The translations under genes were made by a program, and so were the position numbers. A model generated the notes under the pieces. It did not search any database and was not told the DNA's origin. It saw only the letters and a program-made list of their open reading frames with translations. Source: a bacterium (GTDB lineage: Bacteria; SZUA-79; Acidulodesulfobacterales; Acidulodesulfobacteraceae). From it: a stretch of 64,000 nt of DNA. Below are positions 39,598-50,283 of this stretch, piece after piece (the stretch's first letter is position 1; each line of letters starts with the position of its first letter). The stretch lies in contig JAKAQP010000003.1 of assembly GCA_021822485.1 (NCBI GenBank), positions 1 through 64,000 on the forward strand, written 5' to 3'.

Positions 39598-40488
39598 TCA
39601 CTTAACTTTATTATTATCTATTATGCTTTCTAATTCTTTAAGGGTCAGGTTTAAATTTTCGTCGCGTAAAAGAGGCGTTTTAAATCTTTCGTTATTAAGC
39701 AGATTTAAATTTAATTCCGTTATAATTTCCTCTGCTTCTATATAATCCATTTTGCTTTCGATATTGCCGGAAGGATTTATTACGCACGAACCTCCGGAAA
39801 ATCCTATACCGTCTTCAAAACCGACTCTGTTTACGTATATAACGTAACATTTATAATAAAAAGCGATAACGGAAAGCAGCTCCTCCCACATATTAGTCGA
39901 ATTAAATTTATTAAGCCCGGCGGTTATACCTCTCGCCGGAGAAGCGGAATTGATTATAATTATATGGGCACCCTTGTTAACGGCGATGTAAGACGACGAA
40001 AGATGCCAGGCATCTTCGCATGTCAAGACTGAAATTTTAACGCCGTTTAAATCGAAAACGTCGAAACCGTCTCCCTGCTTAAAATACCTTAATTCTTCAA
40101 ACATGCCGTACGTGGGCAGATAAACCTTTCTGTGAACGTTAATAAGTTTTCCGTTAGAAACGCAAAAAGTCGAATTATAAAAATTAAAATCTGCGTCTTT
40201 TTCTACAAAACCTGCAATAACAGTAATATTTAGTTCTTCCGAAATTTTATAAAGAGGTTGGAAAACGGCGGCTTCATCGGAATTAATATCGACGCCTAAA
40301 TCGTAAACGGAGTCTTTTAAAAAATACCCGGTAAGAGAAAGTTCCGGAAAAATTACTATTTCCGCCCCTTTGTTTTTTGCGGAGGAAATAATATTAATAT
40401 GGTTTTCTATATTTTTTTCTAAATCCCCCATTTTGGGGTCTGTCTGCGCTAAGCAGACGTTTATCCGGCTATTGCTTTTATTTATCAT
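39598..40488 (-). CDS. Carbon-nitrogen hydrolase; likely glutaminase partner of NadE
   Basis: Nitrilase-fold E-K-C: 'VIFPELSLTGYFL', 'HRKVYLPTYGMFEE', 'VLTCEDAWH'. Confidence 0.88.
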   Translation of the reverse strand: MINKSNSRINVCLAQTDPKMGDLEKNIENHINIISSAKNKGAEIVIFPELSLTGYFLKDSVYDLGVDINSDEAAVFQPLYKISEELNITVIAGFVEKDADFNFYNSTFCVSNGKLINVHRKVYLPTYGMFEELRYFKQGDGFDVFDLNGVKISVLTCEDAWHLSSSYIAVNKGAHIIIINSASPARGITAGLNKFNSTNMWEELLSVIAFYYKCYVIYVNRVGFEDGIGFSGGSCVINPSGNIESKMDYIEAEEIITELNLNLLNNERFKTPLLRDENLNLTLKELESIIDNNKVK

Positions 40489-40907
40489 TCGAGAATATTT
40501 TCAAAAAAAATTAATTTAATCGAACAGCGTTCTATATATTCAATAGAAATTACACCATAATATATAGTTTTATTGTCGTATTTTATATTTGACGCAGACG
40601 ACTGCATCAAAAAAAAATTAGATACGTCTATAATAGTCGAAAGTTTCCTTTTGTTAACCGCTTCGTATGGTTTACCGAACCTGCTTTTAAATCGCGTTTT
40701 TACTTCTATAAAATTTAAATTGCCGTTTTCGTTTTCGGCAATAATGTCTATTTCGCGTCTGCCTTTTTTGAAATTTTTTTTAATAATTCTGTATCCTATT
40801 TTTTCTAAAAACTCTGCCGCAACCGCTTCTCCTTCGTCTCCTTTAGCTTTATTTAAGAACTTGCTGTTCATCGTTTTATCGTCTATATTTAAATTCATTT
40901 TATGCAT
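40485..40907 (-). CDS. UPF0102/YraN family protein
   Basis: 'KGDEGEAVAAEFLEKIGYRIIKKNFKKGRREIDIIAENENGNLNFIEVKTR'. Confidence 0.9.
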   Translation of the reverse strand: MHKMNLNIDDKTMNSKFLNKAKGDEGEAVAAEFLEKIGYRIIKKNFKKGRREIDIIAENENGNLNFIEVKTRFKSRFGKPYEAVNKRKLSTIIDVSNFFLMQSSASNIKYDNKTIYYGVISIEYIERCSIKLIFFENILE

Positions 40908-40995
40908 TAATTAATTTACGTATTAATATAACATATATTATATGGCTATTATATAATAATCATCTTTAAATATATATATTAAATCTTATTAAATA

Positions 40996-41559
40996 TCAAA
41001 ATTTAAAGGTTTTCCTGTGAATTTCCGTTAAACCGTATTTTCTAATATTTTTTTTATGTTCGACGGTCGCGTAACCTTTGTGTTTTTTAAAACCGTATTC
41101 CGGATATTTTTCATCGATGTCCGCCATTAGTCCGTCCCTAAAAACCTTAGCAATTACTGAAGCGCAGGAAACGACTTTTACCCTGTCGTCGCCTTTTATT
41201 ACCGGTATTACTTTTAATCCCGAAATATCCGATAAACCATCCGGCGCTACCGGACCGTCTATAATTACGATGTCGGGCTTTACCGATAAACCGTCAAAAG
41301 CTCTTTCCATCGAAAGCATAGCCGATTTAAGAATATTAATTTTATCTATTTCTAAATTGGAAGCAATGCCTATCGAATAAGATACGGCGGAACTTAAAAT
41401 AATCTTATAGAACTCATTTCTTTTTAACTCGGTTAACTGTTTGGAATCCTTTATACCGGAAGGAATTTTATTTTTATCTATTATCACCGCCGCCGATACC
41501 ACGGGACCTGCAAGGCAGCCTCTGCCGGCTTCGTCTATTCCACATATTGTTAACGGCAT
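40996..41559 (-). CDS. rnhB: Ribonuclease HII
   Basis: 'CGIDEAGRGCLAGPVVSAAVI', 'KDSKQLTELKR', 'KHKGYATVEHK'. Confidence 0.97.
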   Translation of the reverse strand: MPLTICGIDEAGRGCLAGPVVSAAVIIDKNKIPSGIKDSKQLTELKRNEFYKIILSSAVSYSIGIASNLEIDKINILKSAMLSMERAFDGLSVKPDIVIIDGPVAPDGLSDISGLKVIPVIKGDDRVKVVSCASVIAKVFRDGLMADIDEKYPEYGFKKHKGYATVEHKKNIRKYGLTEIHRKTFKF

Positions 41560-41614
41560 AAAAATATAATTAATTTTAAATTAAATAATTAAATTTGCAC
41601 AGTACATAATTCGG

Positions 41615-43081
41615 TCAATTTTTTATGCCCGAAAGAAAATCTAAAAAAGCATCAATTCTTTCAACGCATCTTTTTTTTCCGAGTGAAAATATCATCTCGT
41701 ATATAGGAGGGCTGACTTTTTCTCCGGTAAAAGCAAGCCTTATTATCATGGCTTTTTCTTTCATCGTCCATCCGTTTTGCGAAAGAAAATCGTTAAACGA
41801 GTTTTTTATAGATTCTATAGATGTTTTTAGTCCGTCGATATTTTTTTCGTTTATAAAAATTTTATCGTCAAGAGCAATTATAAAATCCTTAAAGGCCGAC
41901 AGAAAATCTGCATCATTTTGATTGCAATTAAACTCGTTAATAACGCCGACATTATACTCAATGGTTTTATTTAAGAAAAAATCTAATTTATGCCTTAATT
42001 CGACCAAAGTTTTGGAACGTGTTTTAAGGGAATCGACGAGCGCCGCCGTTTTTACGTCTTCGTTCAGCCTGGCTTGCGAATCTTCCAATATATCATTTAT
42101 AAGGCTTATTAAGGCAAAGGGGTTTTTAGATTTTATATAATGGGAATTAAGCCATAATAATTTTTCGGTATTAAAAATAGCGGCGGACTTGCTTATGTTT
42201 TTTAAATCGAAAAATTTTATAATTTCATCCATAGAAAGTATTTCGTCGTTACCGTGGGACCAGCCGAGCCTTATAAGGTAATTAACTAAAGCTTCCGGTA
42301 AAAATCCTTCTTTTTTGTACTGAATGACGGAGGTAGCGCCGTGCCTTTTAGAAAGCCTTTTACCGTCGGGACCTAGTATCATGGAAACATGTGCAAATTC
42401 CGGCGTTTTAAAACCTAATGCGTTATATAGCATTATCTGTTTAGGCGTATTGCTGACATGGTCGTCGCCTCTTAGTACATGCGTTATTCCGGACAGAGCA
42501 TCGTCTATAACTACCGCAAAGTTATAAGTAGGAATTCCGTCTTCCCTCACTATTACGAAATCGTCTATTTCTTTGTTTTCTATGGTTATAACCTGATTTC
42601 TTATTAAGTCTTTAAAAAACGCGGCGGATCCGGTTTCTCTGTTCACTTTAAACCTTATAACGTGCGGCGTTTTTAAAATTTCGGCGTCAGGCTTTAATTC
42701 CCGGCATCTGCCGACGTACATAGGTTTTTTATTTTCGGCTATAAGTTTATTTCTGTCTTCTTCCAACAGCTCTTTTGAGCAAAAACAGTAATAAGCCTTT
42801 CCTTCTTTTAAAAGTTTATCGACGTAAGAATTATAAATGTTAAGACGTTCCGATTGATGCAATATTTCTTCGTCAGGTATAATAGACATCCACTTAAGGC
42901 TTTCTATTATATCTTCTTCAAATATTTTTTCGGAACGCTCAAAATCCGTATCTTCAATTCTTAAAACAAATTTTCCGCCGTTATGTTTAGCATAAACATA
43001 GTTAAAAAGAGCCGTCCTTGCTCCGCCTATATGCAGATAGCCCGTAGGACTCGGAGCAAATCTTGTTTTTATTGTATCCAT
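41615..43081 (-). CDS. gltX: Glutamyl-tRNA synthetase
   Basis: 'TRFAPSPTGYLHIGGARTALFNY', 'LSKRHGATSV'. Confidence 0.97.
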   Translation of the reverse strand: MDTIKTRFAPSPTGYLHIGGARTALFNYVYAKHNGGKFVLRIEDTDFERSEKIFEEDIIESLKWMSIIPDEEILHQSERLNIYNSYVDKLLKEGKAYYCFCSKELLEEDRNKLIAENKKPMYVGRCRELKPDAEILKTPHVIRFKVNRETGSAAFFKDLIRNQVITIENKEIDDFVIVREDGIPTYNFAVVIDDALSGITHVLRGDDHVSNTPKQIMLYNALGFKTPEFAHVSMILGPDGKRLSKRHGATSVIQYKKEGFLPEALVNYLIRLGWSHGNDEILSMDEIIKFFDLKNISKSAAIFNTEKLLWLNSHYIKSKNPFALISLINDILEDSQARLNEDVKTAALVDSLKTRSKTLVELRHKLDFFLNKTIEYNVGVINEFNCNQNDADFLSAFKDFIIALDDKIFINEKNIDGLKTSIESIKNSFNDFLSQNGWTMKEKAMIIRLAFTGEKVSPPIYEMIFSLGKKRCVERIDAFLDFLSGIKN

Positions 43082-43112
43082 ATAAATGTTAAGGGAGTTT
43101 ATTTAAATATAT

Positions 43113-43934
43113 TTAATATATAACGATAGAAGAATATCCGACTACGCTTGAATAATCGCCGGTAACTTCTCCAGAATTGGTATATCCTATAAGTTTTGCT
43201 TTGGTTCGTCCGGCCATTTTGGCAACATTAAGCATTATAGACGCTGGAATAAAACCGCACATCGTAATATCGTTTAATCTGACTTTTTCGTACAGTCCCT
43301 GAGAATTTAAATCCAGTATTTCTTTTATTGCGATATCGTCTTTATATTTTGCCGACTCGGCCGGTTCGTAATGAGTCATATCGGAACTTGCGACTATTAA
43401 AACATCGTCTATTAAATCTAATTTTTTTAAAGCGTTATATATAGCTTTTGAAGCGTTAATAACGTCGTTGTATCTGATAAACGAAATAACTATGGGGACT
43501 ATTGAAAAATCCTTTTTAAAATTGTATAAGAGCGGAATCTGAACTTCGACGGAATGCTCCCTTAAATGAGCCTGCTCGTCGGCAATAAAAGGACTGTCTG
43601 CATCGTCGATAATAGCGTCGGCGAGTTTTGAATTAATCGGAACGGAAAAATCTTTAAAATCGTATTTTCCTTTATTCATTACCGAATAGTCAGCTCCCAT
43701 ACCGGTATGGTTCGGACCTATAATGATTATATTGTTTTTTATGCCGATACTGGAATAACCCTCGTAAGCAATTTTTCCAGAATATACGTAACCGGCGTGC
43801 GGCGATATAATGCCGAATGCGTCTATTTTTTTGCCTGCAACCGGTATATCGGCTTTAAAGGAATCTATGAAATTATTTATGTTATTTAATCCTTCCGGAT
43901 AAAAATAACCCATTGCCACGGCTTTTCTAATCAA
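43113..43934 (-). CDS. amrB: AmmeMemoRadiSam system protein B (MEMO1 family)
   Basis: 'RKAVAMGYFYPEGLNNINNF', 'ISPHAGYVYSGKIAYEGYSSI', 'IGPNHTG', 'ASSDMTHYEP'. Confidence 0.92.
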   Translation of the reverse strand: MIRKAVAMGYFYPEGLNNINNFIDSFKADIPVAGKKIDAFGIISPHAGYVYSGKIAYEGYSSIGIKNNIIIIGPNHTGMGADYSVMNKGKYDFKDFSVPINSKLADAIIDDADSPFIADEQAHLREHSVEVQIPLLYNFKKDFSIVPIVISFIRYNDVINASKAIYNALKKLDLIDDVLIVASSDMTHYEPAESAKYKDDIAIKEILDLNSQGLYEKVRLNDITMCGFIPASIMLNVAKMAGRTKAKLIGYTNSGEVTGDYSSVVGYSSIVIY

Positions 43935-43981
43935 TTTAAAACACCTTCCTATATAAATTATACCGCAAATTTATAAGTTTA

Positions 43982-45880
43982 CTACTCAACGTAAATCAAA
44001 GTTTCGTCAGGATTTACGCTGTCCCCTTCTTTTATGTATATCTCTTTAACCGTTCCGTCTATGGGAGTATGTATTTCGTTTTCCATCTTCATCGCTTCTA
44101 CTATTAAAACCGTATCGCCGGCTTTAACCGTATCACCGGCTTTAACCATAACTTTAGTAATTCTTCCGGGCATAGGCGCATAAACGTCGCCTTCTCTTTT
44201 AGGCGAAGGTCTTTTTGACCTCGCTATGCTTTCGCCCACTATTTCGCCGCCGGCGCTTGGAACTATTTCGGTAAGAGATTCTATTACGACTTCTTCGAGG
44301 GTGCCGTCCACGTTTAAAAAGAATGGCCTTTTTTGATCTGATTTATGGCCGACTCCGGCAATTTTTATTTTATAACTTTCGCCGTGAACGGTAACGATAA
44401 ATTCGCTCGGAGCCAGTCCTCCGTCTTTTGCAAGAATATAAGAATCTGAAACTTCAGGCGTTATATTATTGCCTTCGGATAAATTTTTTAAAGCATCCGC
44501 ATCGGTGGGCTTTGAATAATCGGGAAGACTGCCTTCTTTTCTTGCTTTAAAAAATTCTAAAGCTATATTCGGAAATAATACGTAAGACAAGAAATCCTCT
44601 TCGCTTATATCGAACTCTTTTATATCTTTATATTCCTTCGACATTTCCGGTTCTAATAAATCTGCAGGCCTTACGGTTACAACTTCCTCGTTTCCCAGCA
44701 CCTTTTTCTGTATATCGGGATTAATTGCGGCGGGCGGTTTGCCGTAATAACCTTTTAGATAGTTTTTAGTTTCGCTAGTAACAACTTTATATTTTTCTCC
44801 CGTTATTACATTAAGAGCGGCTTGGGTTCCTACAATCTGCGAGGAAGGAGTTACTAACGGCGGATAACCGAAATCTTCCCTGACCTGAGGCACTTCATAA
44901 AGCACCTCTTCCATTTTATCGAGGGCATTCTGATCCTTAAGCTGGCTTGCCAAATTTGACATCATTCCGCCGGGAACCTGAGTAACGATAACATCGGTAT
45001 TAATATTTGTATATTCGCTTTCTAAAGAAGCGTATCTTTTCCTGATGATTCTAAAATAATCTGCAACTTCTTTTAGTTTTTCAAAATCAAGGTCGACGTC
45101 ATAACCCATCTCTAATAAAGTAAAAGCTATCGACTCGGTAGGAGGATGCGAAGTTCCGCAAGACATAGAAGATATTGCCGTATCTATAATATCCGCTCCC
45201 GCTTCTACTGCTTTAAGAAGCGACATTGAAGCAAAACCTATAGTGGAATGGGAATGAACGTGAATGGGCAGACTTATTTTTTTCTTTATCATAGATACCA
45301 AGTTATAAGCGTTTGCAGGAGAAAGCAATCCAGCCATATCTTTTATGCATATAGTGTCTGCGCCCATATTTTCAAGTTCGACTGCCATTTGGGTAAAAAG
45401 CTCGTTTGTATGAACGGGGCTAGTAGTATAGCATATTGTAGCTTCTACTATCTTTTTTTTCTTTTTTGCGACTTCTACCGCCTTTTTAATGTTTCTGAAA
45501 TCATTTAGGGAATCAAAAATTCTAAATACGTCTATACCGTTATCGGCGCTTAAAGAAACAAATCTTTCTACTACGTCGTCGGCATAATGCCTGTATCCTA
45601 CTAAATTTTGACCTCTTAAAAGCATCTGAAGCCTTGAATTTTTATAAGATTTCCTTAATCTTCTAAGCCTTTCCCACGGGTCCTCCTTTAAAAACCTTAG
45701 ACACGAATCAAAGGTTGCTCCTCCCCATACCTCAAGCGACCAGAATCCTATATTGTCCAAAACGTTAGCTATCCCAAGTATATCCGGCGTAATCATTCTT
45801 GTAGCTAAAAGAGACTGGTGCGCATCTCTTAAAACTGTTTCCATAACGCCTATTTTTCTTATGTAAGTTTTTTCTTCCAT
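43982..45880 (-). CDS. pycB: Pyruvate carboxylase subunit B / oxaloacetate decarboxylase alpha-like, with C-terminal biotinyl domain
   Basis: 'METVLRDAHQSLLATRMIT', 'CIKDMAGLLSP', C-terminal 'VEAMKMENEIHTPIDG'. Confidence 0.92.
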   Translation of the reverse strand: MEEKTYIRKIGVMETVLRDAHQSLLATRMITPDILGIANVLDNIGFWSLEVWGGATFDSCLRFLKEDPWERLRRLRKSYKNSRLQMLLRGQNLVGYRHYADDVVERFVSLSADNGIDVFRIFDSLNDFRNIKKAVEVAKKKKKIVEATICYTTSPVHTNELFTQMAVELENMGADTICIKDMAGLLSPANAYNLVSMIKKKISLPIHVHSHSTIGFASMSLLKAVEAGADIIDTAISSMSCGTSHPPTESIAFTLLEMGYDVDLDFEKLKEVADYFRIIRKRYASLESEYTNINTDVIVTQVPGGMMSNLASQLKDQNALDKMEEVLYEVPQVREDFGYPPLVTPSSQIVGTQAALNVITGEKYKVVTSETKNYLKGYYGKPPAAINPDIQKKVLGNEEVVTVRPADLLEPEMSKEYKDIKEFDISEEDFLSYVLFPNIALEFFKARKEGSLPDYSKPTDADALKNLSEGNNITPEVSDSYILAKDGGLAPSEFIVTVHGESYKIKIAGVGHKSDQKRPFFLNVDGTLEEVVIESLTEIVPSAGGEIVGESIARSKRPSPKREGDVYAPMPGRITKVMVKAGDTVKAGDTVLIVEAMKMENEIHTPIDGTVKEIYIKEGDSVNPDETLIYVE

Positions 45881-45907
45881 ATATTAATACCTTCCTTTTA
45901 ATTTCAT

Positions 45908-47332
45908 TTAAATTCCGTAATAAGCCGCAATAGCAGCCGATATTGCAAGTATTCTGTCGAAAGGATCTTTCTGCAGTTTATAATCCCTTAAATAAAGTCT
46001 TTCGTCTATGAAGTGCGTATCGAAATTTCCTTTTAAAAAATCATCGTCCTGAACTATCCTTAGCTGAAAAGGTATAGTAGTTTTAACGCCTTTAATAACA
46101 TATTCGTCTAAAGCCCTCTGCGCTCTCCGCACGGTTTCTTCCCAGGTTCTGCCACTCACTGTAAGTTTTGCAATCATAGAATCATAAAAAGGCTGAATTA
46201 CGTAATCCTTATAAACCGCACCGTCTATTCTTACTCCAATTCCGCCCGGAGAATAATAAGCCGTGACTTTTCCTGTGCTCGGAACAAAATCTTTTCTGGG
46301 ATTTTCTGCGTTGATGCGGCATTCTATGGCATAACCCCTCATAGAAACGTCTTCCTGCTTAATGTCGAGTTCTTTGCCCATAGCTATCTGAATCTGTTCG
46401 CCGACTATATCGACTCCCGTAACTATTTCGGTGACGCTGTGCTCAACCTGTATTCTGGTGTTCATTTCCATAAAATAGTAATTACCGTTTTTATCGACGA
46501 TATATTCTATCGTTCCGGCATTGCGGTAGTTACAGGCTCGAGCGGCTTTTATAGACGATTCGCCCATTTTTCTGCGGGTTTCTTCGGTAAGTATAAGGGA
46601 CGGTGCTATTTCTATAAGTTTTTGATGCCTTCTCTGTATCGAACAGTCTCTTTCGCCGAGATGTATAATATTTTCATAATTATCCGCCAATATTTGAAAC
46701 TCGATATGGTGGGGTTTTTCTATATATTTTTCTATGAATACTTCCGGATTGCCGAACGCTTTTTCGGCCTCGGAACGAGATAAAGAAAAATTTTTAACAA
46801 GCTCGCCGTCGTTAAAACATATCCTTATTCCTTTTCCGCCGCCGCCCGCCGAAGCTTTTATCATTACCGGATAACCTATCTTGTTTGCTACGGCAACCGC
46901 CTCTTCTTCCGATTCTACGCCACCTTCGGATCCTTCGACTACCGGCACGCCTACAGACCTCATAAGCCTTTTTGATTCTATCTTATCTCCCATCATCGCT
47001 ATAGTTTTAGATGAAGGACCTATGAATATTACCCCTCGTTTTTCGCAAACTTCCGGAAATTTTGGATTTTCCGATAAAAATCCGTACCCGGGATGTATGG
47101 CATCTGCGCCTGTATTTATAGCTAAATCTACTATCCTGTTAATATTCAAATAACCCGATATAGGTCCAGGTCCGACTAAGTAAGCTTCATCCGCCTTTTT
47201 TACGTGAAGAGCCTGACCGTCTGCTTCCGAATAAATAGCAACGGTTTTAATTCCAAGCTCTTTGCAAGCCCTGATGATTCTGGAAGCGATTTCTCCCCTA
47301 TTGGCTATCAATACTTTTTTAAACTGTTTCAT
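45908..47332 (-). CDS. pycA: Biotin carboxylase (pyruvate carboxylase subunit A)
   Basis: 'KVLIANRGEIASRIIRACKELGI', 'ASAGGGGKGIRIC', 'RDCSIQRRHQKLIE', 'MNTRIQVEHSVTE'. Confidence 0.92.
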   Translation of the reverse strand: MKQFKKVLIANRGEIASRIIRACKELGIKTVAIYSEADGQALHVKKADEAYLVGPGPISGYLNINRIVDLAINTGADAIHPGYGFLSENPKFPEVCEKRGVIFIGPSSKTIAMMGDKIESKRLMRSVGVPVVEGSEGGVESEEEAVAVANKIGYPVMIKASAGGGGKGIRICFNDGELVKNFSLSRSEAEKAFGNPEVFIEKYIEKPHHIEFQILADNYENIIHLGERDCSIQRRHQKLIEIAPSLILTEETRRKMGESSIKAARACNYRNAGTIEYIVDKNGNYYFMEMNTRIQVEHSVTEIVTGVDIVGEQIQIAMGKELDIKQEDVSMRGYAIECRINAENPRKDFVPSTGKVTAYYSPGGIGVRIDGAVYKDYVIQPFYDSMIAKLTVSGRTWEETVRRAQRALDEYVIKGVKTTIPFQLRIVQDDDFLKGNFDTHFIDERLYLRDYKLQKDPFDRILAISAAIAAYYGI

Positions 47333-47521
47333 AGAATTTTTATAGACTTATCTTCTATATTAATTATCGAAATATTTTAATTAGAAAAACGATTAAGGCT
47401 GTATTCGCGGAAGCGGTTTGTATTATAAGAAATCAGTTAAATTTTTACAAACAGCGGTCGATGATTAATTTTAAACCATTATTTTAAAAAAGTCAAACTA
47501 ATTAGGGATTTAATATGTATT

Positions 47522-48277
47522 TTAGAGAATTTTACTGCCCTGCAAAATAGAACCGTTCAGTTCTTTTTTATAATTTCTCCAGAGAGGAATAAATTTATCC
47601 ATAATTTCTTTAAATCTTTTATTATGATTTATCTCGATAAGATGCGTCAGTTCATGAACTACAATGTATTCTATACAATAAACAGGTTTTTTAATCAGTT
47701 CTAAATTTATCCATATTCTTTTTGCTTTAATATTGCAGGTGCCCCATTTAGTCTTCATGCGTTTTATTCTTATCTCATTAGCAGAAACTCCCATTATTTC
47801 CTGCCATTTATTAAATATGCCGAAAAGTTCTTTTGCTAATTCTTCCCTCTGCCAGCGTAAAAAAACTTTTTTCTTTTCCTCTAAATCTGCATTTTTTTTT
47901 ACGTAAAAATCTATATTTTTATTATTATTTATAATTATATAAGGTTTTCCGCTATATTCGATAACGTTAAGCAAATATATTTCTCCTTTAAAATAATGGC
48001 CTTCTCCCGAAACATATTCCTTCGGAGTTTCCCTCGGCCGTTCTTTAAAGCTGTTTACGTGTTTTTCTATCCAGGGCAGTTTTGATATTATAAAAACGCG
48101 GACGGAACTGTCGTCCATTCTCTTGGGCGCCGAAACCCTTATCTTTCCGTCAGGCGGAAGAATGTTTAAATGAAGATTTTTAATATCTTTTTTTAAAACG
48201 GTTATATTAAAACCGCTTATTATTATTTCCGATTTTATAACGGTTTTATCGCGCTTTTTTTTAAAAAATTTAAACAT
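47522..48277 (-). CDS. YgjP-like (DUF45) M48-type metallopeptidase
   Basis: 'YIVVHELTHLIEINHNKRFKEIMDKFIPLWRNYKKELN' HExxH motif. Confidence 0.9.
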   Translation of the reverse strand: MFKFFKKKRDKTVIKSEIIISGFNITVLKKDIKNLHLNILPPDGKIRVSAPKRMDDSSVRVFIISKLPWIEKHVNSFKERPRETPKEYVSGEGHYFKGEIYLLNVIEYSGKPYIIINNNKNIDFYVKKNADLEEKKKVFLRWQREELAKELFGIFNKWQEIMGVSANEIRIKRMKTKWGTCNIKAKRIWINLELIKKPVYCIEYIVVHELTHLIEINHNKRFKEIMDKFIPLWRNYKKELNGSILQGSKIL

Positions 48278-48362
48278 AATATTTTAACATTTTTGGTCAG
48301 CATTTATTTACATAAATTTTATATTTATTGTATAATAAATCAAATAAAAAATAGGGGAAACT

Positions 48363-48902
48363 TTGAAAACAATTACTAGCAAATGGATTATATTAACACA
48401 AGCGTCCATAATTTCCATAGGAGTTATTTTTTTAATCTGCGCAGTTATATTTAACTTACCGGCGACAAACGACGAATCGCTTGTAGGACTTAAGGGAATA
48501 ATGTTTATGATATTATTTGTCATAAACACTTCGTCGCATTCTCTTTATACGAGCGAATTTTTTTACGTAAATAATAAATGTTCGGATAAAATCTGCGATT
48601 TAAATTTAAATTACGAAAACGAGAAATCAAACGTAAATAAGGAAGAAAAACGTTATAGAAAAAATTCGGCAGTTAGAAATATTTTCACTTTTAACATATT
48701 TATATTAAACAGCTCATATTTTTTAATTTTTTCAATTTTAATAAATATTTTACAGGCAACAGGAATAGCGGCGGCTAATAAAATTTTAATAATTCTTTCT
48801 TTTTATTCGTTTTTAATTTTTTTGGTAGTAGTTTCGATAAATTATCTGCTGTTTAACTATCTTCTGTATAATTCGCTCAAAAAAATAATAGACGAAGATT
48901 AA
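48363..48902 (+). CDS. Hypothetical membrane protein (4 predicted TM)
   Basis: Hydrophobic segments; no recognised family. Confidence 0.55.
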   Translation: MKTITSKWIILTQASIISIGVIFLICAVIFNLPATNDESLVGLKGIMFMILFVINTSSHSLYTSEFFYVNNKCSDKICDLNLNYENEKSNVNKEEKRYRKNSAVRNIFTFNIFILNSSYFLIFSILINILQATGIAAANKILIILSFYSFLIFLVVVSINYLLFNYLLYNSLKKIIDED

Positions 48903-48915
48903 ATTTAAAATTTAA

Positions 48916-50274
48916 CTAACGTAAAATTTCAACCAAATCTTCCGCCGCAGATAACTTTTCTTCTCTGGTTTTAAGATTTTTTAAGGTAAGTTTTTGTTCC
49001 GCGGCTTCTCTTTCGCCTATTATGGCTATATATTCTATTTTTTTCTTATCGGCGTATTTTATCTCTTTACCTATGTTCGGTTCGGACGAAACGCAAATTT
49101 CGGCGCTTATTCCTTTTGAACGGAGAAATTTGGCTGTTTTGTACGCAAAAGGCTTTTCTTTTTCAGTTAAATAAACTATATATAATTTTACGGGCGAAGA
49201 AACGGACTGAATGACGTCTGCATTTTTTTGGATTATGATGTCTATTATTCTTTCTACGCCGAACGATATTCCGCACGCGCCTTCGGGACGGGCGCCGTAA
49301 AGTTCTACGAGATTATCGTATCTGCCGCCTGCGGCAAAACTTCCTATGGCGAGGTCTTTCGATTTTATCTCGAAAATAGGACCTGTATAATATCCTAAAC
49401 CCCTGACTAAAAGCGGGTCGAATTTTATAACCTCGGCAGCGTCAGGGGTAGCTGCTACGCCGTTTCCAACTTTTCGCCCGTTTTCTATAACGGAATTAAG
49501 CTCTTCTATACCTTCGACGGCTCTTTGTTTAATGGATTCTTCTTTTATTTCTGCTATAAGGCGCTCTTTTAAAATAGATAATTTGTTAGCGTTCTCGGCT
49601 GCCGGGTCTAAATCGATAATGCGCATAAACGAACCATAATTTTCTTCGCTTATGCCGTTCTCTTTAAATTCTTTAATTACTCCCGCTTCTCCTATTTTCG
49701 CCGTTTTATCTAAAGCTCTCAGCGCCGCGTCTTTTTTGATTTCGTCTATGCCTGCGGCGTTAATAATACCGTCGAGTATTTTTCTGTTATTTATAATTAT
49801 TTCGTAATCTCCCATGCCTAATTTTTCAAGAGTAAAAACGGCTAAATCTATAAGTTCGCTCTCGACGTTCATGGAATATGAGCCGATTATATCGGCATCG
49901 GCCTGATAAAATTCCCTGTATCTTCCCGCCTGGGTATTTTCGTACCTGTAAACTTTGCCTATTATGTATCTTTTAAAAGGTTTTGTAAGCTTTTCTGCAT
50001 TAGTAGCGTAATACCGCCCTAAAGGAGAAGTAAATTCAAATCTTAACCCAAGTTTACGTTTTGCCTTATCTTCAAAAACATAAATTTCTTTTTCTACTTC
50101 GCTTCCGCATTTTCGGGAAAGAAGCTCGAAATATTCAAAAACGGGAGAATCTATTTCTACAAAACCGTAAAGGACAAAACATTCCCTTATGGTTTCGATA
50201 ACCTTTCTTCTTAAAATCATCTCTTCCGGAAGAAAATCCTTTGTTCCTTTAGGCGGCTGGACTAATTTGCTCAT
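48916..50274 (-). CDS. hisS: Histidyl-tRNA synthetase
   Basis: 'PPKGTKDFLPEEMILRRKVIETIRECFVLYGF', 'GRYREFYQADADIIG', 'AAGGRYDNLVELYG'. Confidence 0.96.
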   Translation of the reverse strand: MSKLVQPPKGTKDFLPEEMILRRKVIETIRECFVLYGFVEIDSPVFEYFELLSRKCGSEVEKEIYVFEDKAKRKLGLRFEFTSPLGRYYATNAEKLTKPFKRYIIGKVYRYENTQAGRYREFYQADADIIGSYSMNVESELIDLAVFTLEKLGMGDYEIIINNRKILDGIINAAGIDEIKKDAALRALDKTAKIGEAGVIKEFKENGISEENYGSFMRIIDLDPAAENANKLSILKERLIAEIKEESIKQRAVEGIEELNSVIENGRKVGNGVAATPDAAEVIKFDPLLVRGLGYYTGPIFEIKSKDLAIGSFAAGGRYDNLVELYGARPEGACGISFGVERIIDIIIQKNADVIQSVSSPVKLYIVYLTEKEKPFAYKTAKFLRSKGISAEICVSSEPNIGKEIKYADKKKIEYIAIIGEREAAEQKLTLKNLKTREEKLSAAEDLVEILR

Positions 50275-50283
50275 ATCATCATA

